A stretch of DNA of 64,000 nt, taken from the NCBI GenBank assembly GCA_934248055.1, contig CAKQKI010000001.1, forward strand, positions 310,001 through 374,000, read 5' to 3'. Both the position numbers and the translations under genes were made by a program. The DNA comes from an uncultured Clostridia bacterium. Its GTDB lineage: Bacteria; Bacillota; Clostridia; Christensenellales; Borkfalkiaceae. Below are positions 59,945 to 64,000 of this stretch, one piece after another (positions within the stretch are counted from its first letter, which is position 1; every line of letters begins with the position of its first letter). The notes under the pieces are model-generated. The model was not told the origin of the DNA. It searched no databases and saw only the letters and a program-made list of their open reading frames with translations.

Positions 59945-61756
59945 TTATGCGAAAAAAGGCGTTGCGTCCTTGCAAAATTCTTCGTACTTTACTACTATTT
60001 CGTCAAACTGATTTTCTTTTATTTTTCGTCCCGTCGCGTCGTACCCGATAAACTCGGGCGAAGCCATAAAGATAGGCTCATTATCGTCGGGCGCTTCGTC
60101 TTTTCCGCGCTTGCGTACGAATATGATCGACGCTTTTACGCCCGCGCCGAAGTGAGCAAAAGCGCATTGCGGCAAACTGACTACCGCAAGCAGTTGGAAT
60201 TTTTCCAATATAAAATCGCGCACATATTGCATCGAACTGTTAGTAAGTATTCCGTCGGGTAAAATGATTGCTGCCCTGCCTATTTTGGGTTTTAAGAACT
60301 GCCATATTCTTTCTATAAACAGCACTTCTGAGCTTTGATTTTTGCGCGGCGTTTTCTTGCCTTTTTTATCCGTTACGTTACCGAGTTCAAAACTTTCCAA
60401 ATACGGTTTTTGAGTTTTGTTTATCGTAGACCCAAACGGCGGATTAGTGAGAATTAAATCGAATTTATCTTTTGCGAAGCCGCGATTATGCGCGTACATT
60501 TTGTCTATGCTTTCCAATGCGTCGTGGCTTATCACGTTGGTATGTCCGTCGTCGTGGACAATCATATTCATTTTTGCAACGCGCGCTATTTCGTCGTTTA
60601 TCTCAATTCCGTAAAGGTGTTTCGCCGCAAATTCGTGCCAATAGTTAAAATGTTCTACCGTGCCCTTCTCGTAATAGTCGTTTGCCTGCGTCCGCATATA
60701 ATCGAGCGCGTGTAACAAGAATCCGCCGCTTCCGCAAGACGGGTCGAGCACGTCCCAATAGTTTTGCGGTTTCATCATTTTAACGCAAAAATCTATAATT
60801 TCGCGCGGCGTAAAATATTGCCCGAAGTCCCCCTTAAAGAACCCGTCCATAAACTGCTCAAACGCAACGCCTTTTACGTCAAGGTCGGTTTTGTTTAAGT
60901 TGATTGCCTCTAAGTGCGACACTACGGTACGCAAAACTCTGTCGTCAACCTTAATTGATTCGGTAAACACTTCGGGGTCTTTTACTTTTTGTTCGTCGTA
61001 AAGTTCGTTGATACGTTCGGCAAGTTTGCTCGACGGCTCGTGCGTTTTGATTTGAAATTGATACGGCTCTCCGTTTTTACGCGGTTTTTGCTCGTCGCTT
61101 ATCTTTACAAAAATTATTTTGCACAGCTCACCGAACGCCGTAGGCGGAGAAAGTCTGCCGCCGCCCCAAAGCGTTTGATGGCATTTTTTAATAGCCGTGA
61201 TAAGGTCTTGCCTTGCAACGGGTTTAATGTCGCTTTCGGTGCCTTTATAAAATCTGTATTCTTGCGGTTTTCCGTAGGCTTTCGGCAAATCCGCGAGAAT
61301 ATTTTGTTCGCGCTCGAACGCGCCGTATTTATCCGATACGTCCAAGACGCGGCGCGTGCCGCCCGCAACGATAACCACATATTCGGCGCGTAGCTTTATC
61401 CACGTTGCGTTTCCTACGCCTTGCTCTATCGCTTGATTAAATTCGGCGTCAGTTACGCCGTCTTTCTTACACTCTACGACTGCATACGGGCGTTTACACT
61501 CATCATCGGAGAATATGACTATATCCGCACGGTCGGTAGGAAGTCTGTCGGGTATAACGACTTCTATCTTGATACGGTTTGCGGGGTACTCGTACTTATA
61601 AATAAGCTCTGCCCAAAACTCGGCGCGCACCTGTTCTTCGGGGTCATTGTAATATTCGGTATGGTTATCCGAAATTACATACGTGATCTTTCTTTTGGTA
61701 TCTTCACCTGTTATGTATGCAAAACCGTCTTTTATTGCTTTATCAAGAAAAGTCAT
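59945..61756 (-). CDS. hsdM: Type I-like DNA methyltransferase with N-terminal nuclease-like domain
   Basis: This 603-residue protein joins an N-terminal HSDR_N-like PD-(D/E)xK domain (DRADIVIFSDDECKRP, YAVVECKKDG, about residues 60-95) to an N6-adenine methyltransferase (DPSCGSGGFLLHALD near 340 and LILTNPPFGSTI near 438). No separate hsdR helicase gene is present. The ATG at 61756 was chosen because GAGGAG lies 8 bases upstream; it starts one base after the XRE stop. The family acts with HsdS; whether the fused nuclease is active is unknown. Confidence 0.85.
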   Translation of the reverse strand: MTFLDKAIKDGFAYITGEDTKRKITYVISDNHTEYYNDPEEQVRAEFWAELIYKYEYPANRIKIEVVIPDRLPTDRADIVIFSDDECKRPYAVVECKKDGVTDAEFNQAIEQGVGNATWIKLRAEYVVIVAGGTRRVLDVSDKYGAFEREQNILADLPKAYGKPQEYRFYKGTESDIKPVARQDLITAIKKCHQTLWGGGRLSPPTAFGELCKIIFVKISDEQKPRKNGEPYQFQIKTHEPSSKLAERINELYDEQKVKDPEVFTESIKVDDRVLRTVVSHLEAINLNKTDLDVKGVAFEQFMDGFFKGDFGQYFTPREIIDFCVKMMKPQNYWDVLDPSCGSGGFLLHALDYMRTQANDYYEKGTVEHFNYWHEFAAKHLYGIEINDEIARVAKMNMIVHDDGHTNVISHDALESIDKMYAHNRGFAKDKFDLILTNPPFGSTINKTQKPYLESFELGNVTDKKGKKTPRKNQSSEVLFIERIWQFLKPKIGRAAIILPDGILTNSSMQYVRDFILEKFQLLAVVSLPQCAFAHFGAGVKASIIFVRKRGKDEAPDDNEPIFMASPEFIGYDATGRKIKENQFDEIVVKYEEFCKDATPFFA

Positions 61757-61757
61757 A

Positions 61758-61976
61758 TTAGTTCTCCTCATCCGCAATATTTATAATTTCCATTATATCG
61801 GATATGTCACAATGTAGCACATTACAAATTTTAAGCAATACAGACGTTTTCACATCCTCGTTTCTGCCAAGCTTCGCCATAGCAGTAGTTGTAAGCCCTG
61901 CCGCCTTGCGCAAATCTTCTTTCTTCATATCTTTATCAATTAGTAGCTTCCACAACTTTTTATAGCTCGCCGCCAT
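61758..61976 (-). CDS. XRE-family HTH regulator
   Basis: This 72-residue protein is a single Cro/C1-type helix-turn-helix: LIDKDMKKEDLRKAAGLTT with TAMAKLGRNEDVKTSVLLKI. It lies directly upstream of hsdM, a typical place for a controller of restriction genes, and its own extended -10 promoter carries the likely target. AGGAG lies before the ATG at 61976. It may control the whole operon. Confidence 0.88.
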   Translation of the reverse strand: MAASYKKLWKLLIDKDMKKEDLRKAAGLTTTAMAKLGRNEDVKTSVLLKICNVLHCDISDIMEIINIADEEN

Positions 61977-62009
61977 ATCAAAATCTCCTACTCTTTATTA
62001 GATGTCACT

Positions 62010-62038
62010 ATTATAACATACTTAAAGAAAAAACACAA
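62010..62038 (-). promoter_or_regulatory. Promoter of the XRE-hsdMS-defence operon
   Basis: On the minus strand TTGTGT, 17 bases ending in TGT, then TATAAT (extended -10) lie 34 bases before the XRE start. A TTTCTC / GAGAAA dyad (about 62,042-62,063) lies just upstream of the -35 and may be an operator. Confidence 0.7.
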
Positions 62039-62070
62039 GATTTTCTCCAAAATTTAGAGAAACATTTTTA

Positions 62071-62101
62071 ATAAAAACGGCTCTACTTTTTCGTAAAGCC
62101 G
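62071..62101 (-). terminator. Terminator of the HEPN/nucleotidyltransferase pair
   Basis: CGGCTTTAC and GTAGAGCCG pair over nine positions (one G-U) and are followed on the minus strand by five T. It isolates the pair from the defence operon. Confidence 0.7.
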
Positions 62102-62113
62102 CCTTTATAGAAA

Positions 62114-62839
62114 TTAGACATCTATTGTAATTATTATTTGTGAAGGTAAGTCCCACTTCGTTTCATCTTCTTTATTTCTATCCTCTTTGCAAGCATTTAT
62201 ATCTATCGTGCACTGTTCGCCTACTTCCTTGGGCAGAAATTGAACAAGATTTAATATGTTCGCTTTTAAGTTTGCGCTCTTTCCAGCATCTACACCACTA
62301 ACATAACACTCCTCATATCCACGATACAAAAGCAAAAATTTATTGTGCATGACCGCATTTCTCAATTCTTTTAGAGCAAAAGAATTATCTTTCAAATGCT
62401 TACCGTTTGGAAAATCACATAAAGATTTTATTTCTTTAGGGAGCCTTTGGCATTGAACAAGCAAAGCAGAAAAATCAATATGTTCTAACGCATCATTCAA
62501 ATTGTTACTATATACTTTTAACTGTTCACGTAAATCTTTAATCCAAAACCTATGCCTAACATTTAATATGAAGCTATCAAGAATTACTGCTCGATAAAAT
62601 TCTTCCAAATAAGAAATATATTTGAACAGTGTGTACCGAATACGCTTATCATATCGATATGTAGAAGCAACTTTCTCGTATTCTATACTATCAGAATCGC
62701 TCCAATTGAGCAATCGCTCTTTAATCATAATGTGTTTTTCAACGCCTTTTGATTTCAAAGACTTTTCAGCTCTGATTTTATCTTCATCACTGATAATGAG
62801 ATTTTTATAAAATACTTCATCTCGCTTTGTCATAGTCAT
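62114..62839 (-). CDS. Abi/HEPN-like putative toxin
   Basis: This 241-residue helical protein has the HEPN RNase signature KELRNAVMHNKF (R160, N161, H165). It resembles Abi-type proteins, for example RIRYTLFKYISYLEEFYRAVI. It overlaps the upstream nucleotidyltransferase gene by 4 bases, so the two form a tight pair like HEPN-MNT toxin-antitoxin modules, although both proteins are longer than the usual ones. RNA cleavage is inferred from the motif. Confidence 0.6.
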   Translation of the reverse strand: MTMTKRDEVFYKNLIISDEDKIRAEKSLKSKGVEKHIMIKERLLNWSDSDSIEYEKVASTYRYDKRIRYTLFKYISYLEEFYRAVILDSFILNVRHRFWIKDLREQLKVYSNNLNDALEHIDFSALLVQCQRLPKEIKSLCDFPNGKHLKDNSFALKELRNAVMHNKFLLLYRGYEECYVSGVDAGKSANLKANILNLVQFLPKEVGEQCTIDINACKEDRNKEDETKWDLPSQIIITIDV

Positions 62840-63456
62840 CTGTAAAACTCATTTAATGTTTCAAGAAAGATCGAAAAAGAGTTAATGCCGTCTTGTCTTC
62901 TCAAATGCATATTTTTCAATTCAAGGTAACGCCGCTTGAACTCCATCCAATCGCCATTTTCTTTTACAGCTTTGAATCGTTCAAAATAGTTAGCAGACTG
63001 CTTAACTTGATTCCATATATACCTATCCGTTCTCTTGTCGTGTGTTAATCTATAAAAATATCCGTCATCGCCCTCAACAATTATAGCCACATCAAAAGAG
63101 AATTCCAATCGGTTATTTCTAATTATCTTCACGGTAACAACAGATGTAGAATCACTAACGTGTGTATATCCCGAAACATATTGCTTTAATACTTTGTTAA
63201 ACCTTGCGACAAAAATATCTTTAATCTGCTTAGGGTTATCTAATAAACCTTTCTTATCTTTTTGTAAAATAATATTATAATCCAAATCAAATGACTCATC
63301 GCTGTTTTGCGTAATAAGTCTTTTGTCTCCGCTACCGATAAGTCTTATATCAAAAGTAAAATAATCACTCACTTCGTCTTGCACGGCGTGGAGAATCTCC
63401 ATACACCACGCTGTAAGGTCTTTTACTTCGCTTTGATTAGCAAATCTATATGCCAT
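62836..63456 (-). CDS. Nucleotidyltransferase-fold partner of the HEPN-like gene
   Basis: This 206-residue protein has the Pol-beta-type nucleotidyltransferase pattern: LIGSGDKRL (G41-S42-G43), FDLDYNIIL (D57 and D59) and a third acidic residue in FSFDVAIIV (D122). It precedes the HEPN-like gene. By analogy with HEPN-MNT pairs it may modify and silence the partner; it could instead be a second-messenger synthase, but no typical CD-NTase neighbours are seen. Confidence 0.65.
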   Translation of the reverse strand: MAYRFANQSEVKDLTAWCMEILHAVQDEVSDYFTFDIRLIGSGDKRLITQNSDESFDLDYNIILQKDKKGLLDNPKQIKDIFVARFNKVLKQYVSGYTHVSDSTSVVTVKIIRNNRLEFSFDVAIIVEGDDGYFYRLTHDKRTDRYIWNQVKQSANYFERFKAVKENGDWMEFKRRYLELKNMHLRRQDGINSFSIFLETLNEFYR

Positions 63457-63467
63457 TGTAAACCTCT

Positions 63468-63680
63468 TTAATTTCTCAACTCGTTTATTGCTTCTTTTAT
63501 TGACTTACGGTCTTTATCTGTAGGCAATTTAGGATTTTTTGCCGTTCCAGAACGCCAAGAATCTCTAACTTCATAGCCAAGTTCCCTTAAAACTCTGGCT
63601 ATAACGCAGGGTTGTATTGTATAACCATAATGATCTTTGATGTATTGTATAATTTGCTTATATGTTATAGGACATTTCAT
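63468..63680 (-). CDS. Small winged-helix-like protein
   Basis: This 70-residue protein reads PITYKQIIQYIKDHYGYTIQ, then IARVLRELGYEVRDSWR, related to the domain at the end of the neighbouring partial gene and to the C-terminal tails of some Clostridia rRNA methyltransferases. As a stand-alone protein it is probably DNA- or RNA-binding. No partner is evident; it lies 11 bases upstream of the nucleotidyltransferase gene. Confidence 0.5.
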   Translation of the reverse strand: MKCPITYKQIIQYIKDHYGYTIQPCVIARVLRELGYEVRDSWRSGTAKNPKLPTDKDRKSIKEAINELRN

Positions 63681-63702
63681 TTTTTATTTCTCAAATGTAG
63701 AC

Positions 63703-64000
63703 CTATATTATTTCAAAATGTTTTAATGTTTCTTTAATTGCTTCCACCATTCGCGGTGTGGGATGCGCGCGGGGGCGTTTGAGTTCTTCGACGGCGTTGG
63801 GGGCGTCGTACATAGGCAAGCCCACATCACGTTTAACTTCGGCGATGTAAGCCGTGTGGACTTTGAAGCCGTAAGTTTGTTCTATATATTCTTGTATCAT
63901 CTTGTAGGTTACTTTTTCTTTCGGTTTTCGTTCATCGGCACGTTCTTTGATTTTCTTCAACGAAAATTGCCCTTCGCCCTCTCCGAATTCTACGTCAATG
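63703..64000 (-). CDS. C-terminal part of a larger protein, cut by window edge
   Basis: The frame is open across the right edge and continues upstream of the TTG at 63960. It reads IDVEFGEGEGQFSLKKIKE, then VTYKMIQEYIEQTYGFKVHT and YIAEVKRDVGLPMYDAPN, ending KETLKHFEII. This tail resembles the C terminus of some large Clostridia methyltransferases (RlmD/RumA-like or DNA methylases); the catalytic part is outside the window. The identity is therefore open. Confidence 0.5.
   Translation of the reverse strand, partial: IDVEFGEGEGQFSLKKIKERADERKPKEKVTYKMIQEYIEQTYGFKVHTAYIAEVKRDVGLPMYDAPNAVEELKRPRAHPTPRMVEAIKETLKHFEII

Larger units (their letters stand above)
46300..64000. mobile_element. Integrative mobilizable element carrying a defence island (left part)
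   Basis: A serine recombinase sits at the chromosomal border, followed by mobilization genes, an oriT-like site and at least ten defence-type genes, all on one strand. Parts of this DNA, especially 50.3-58.5 kb, are visibly more AT-rich than the core. The exact left junction lies in the gene-free gap 46,282-46,340; no attachment core could be assigned because the other end is outside the window. The island may be one element or several joined ones. Confidence 0.7.

Noticed and set aside
62836..63456. A CBASS-type cyclic-nucleotide synthase
   Set aside because: The GSG/DxD pattern fits many nucleotidyltransferases, and the only partner is a HEPN-like protein; no typical CBASS effector or ancillary gene adjoins it.
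1..64000. CRISPR arrays, rRNA genes and insertion-sequence transposases
   Set aside because: No regularly spaced repeats, rRNA segments or DDE-type transposase genes were seen in reading the window.

Overview
The window reads as a chromosomal segment of an anaerobic, fermentative, endospore-forming member of the Clostridia, probably an uncultured gut lineage. The signs are a spoIIAA-spoIIAB-sigF operon with spoVAC beside it, a pyruvate formate-lyase operon, a full GlgC/GlgD-type glycogen locus, Clostridia-like promoters (many TTGACA/TATAAT boxes with 17-bp spacing) and AT-rich intergenic DNA. No 16S rRNA or other definitive marker is present, so the species cannot be named.

Layout. Bases 1-46,280 are mostly core genome on the minus strand. 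In order they hold: a cut-off Y-family polymerase gene, a DedA-type membrane protein, rnhA, a DUF3592-like protein, spoVAC and the sigF operon (1-4,601); tRNA-Glu (4,816-4,890); a hit-mtaB-prmA-oligopeptidase cluster (5,071-9,322); acpP and tex; the glycogen operon glgB-glgC-glgD-glgA-glgP-GH13 from one clear promoter (11,860-21,999); purB, an M19 dipeptidase, dxs, a small-molecule kinase, an amino-acid permease and an M20 peptidase (22,039-30,454); a 279-bp nested-palindrome element (30,475-30,753); three small metabolic genes; the pflA-thioredoxin-pflB-glycyl-radical-domain operon, in which pyruvate formate-lyase is split into two genes (32,825-36,245); a membrane-protein/ybaK cluster; and lipid and glycolipid genes around 39.6-43.7 kb. 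Only three core protein genes lie on the plus strand: the diacylglycerol kinase-like gene, the GT2-GtrA gene and the 45,084-46,247 gene.

From about 46.3 kb to the right edge the window is an integrated mobilizable element and defence island, all on the minus strand. It begins with a large serine recombinase at the chromosome junction. Next come a small DNA-binding-type protein with a promoter and palindromic operator, a MobP-like relaxase, and an oriT-like site with an IncP-type nic sequence. Beyond them are a zinc-finger/nucleoside-deoxyribosyltransferase-like protein, a KilA-N protein, a sigma-factor-like HTH protein, Hachiman hamB and hamA, a DGQHR-like/deoxyribosyltransferase-like fusion, type I hsdS and a nuclease-MTase fusion hsdM, and an XRE regulator. 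The island ends with an Abi/HEPN-like gene and its overlapping nucleotidyltransferase, then two related small C-terminal-type domains, one of them cut by the window edge.

How the parts fit. The glycogen genes make and mobilise storage glucan, pyruvate formate-lyase feeds mixed-acid fermentation, and the SpoIIA/SigF switch starts forespore transcription. In the island, a chain of closely spaced genes from the XRE regulator (61,976) to the zinc-finger protein (50,363) suggests co-expression of restriction, DGQHR/NDT and Hachiman functions, with promoter-like repeats near its distal end. The least familiar signals are this composite defence operon, the split pyruvate formate-lyase, the 279-bp palindromic element, a set of promoters placed so that transcripts should be leaderless, and a relaxase whose best ribosome binding site points at an AUA codon.
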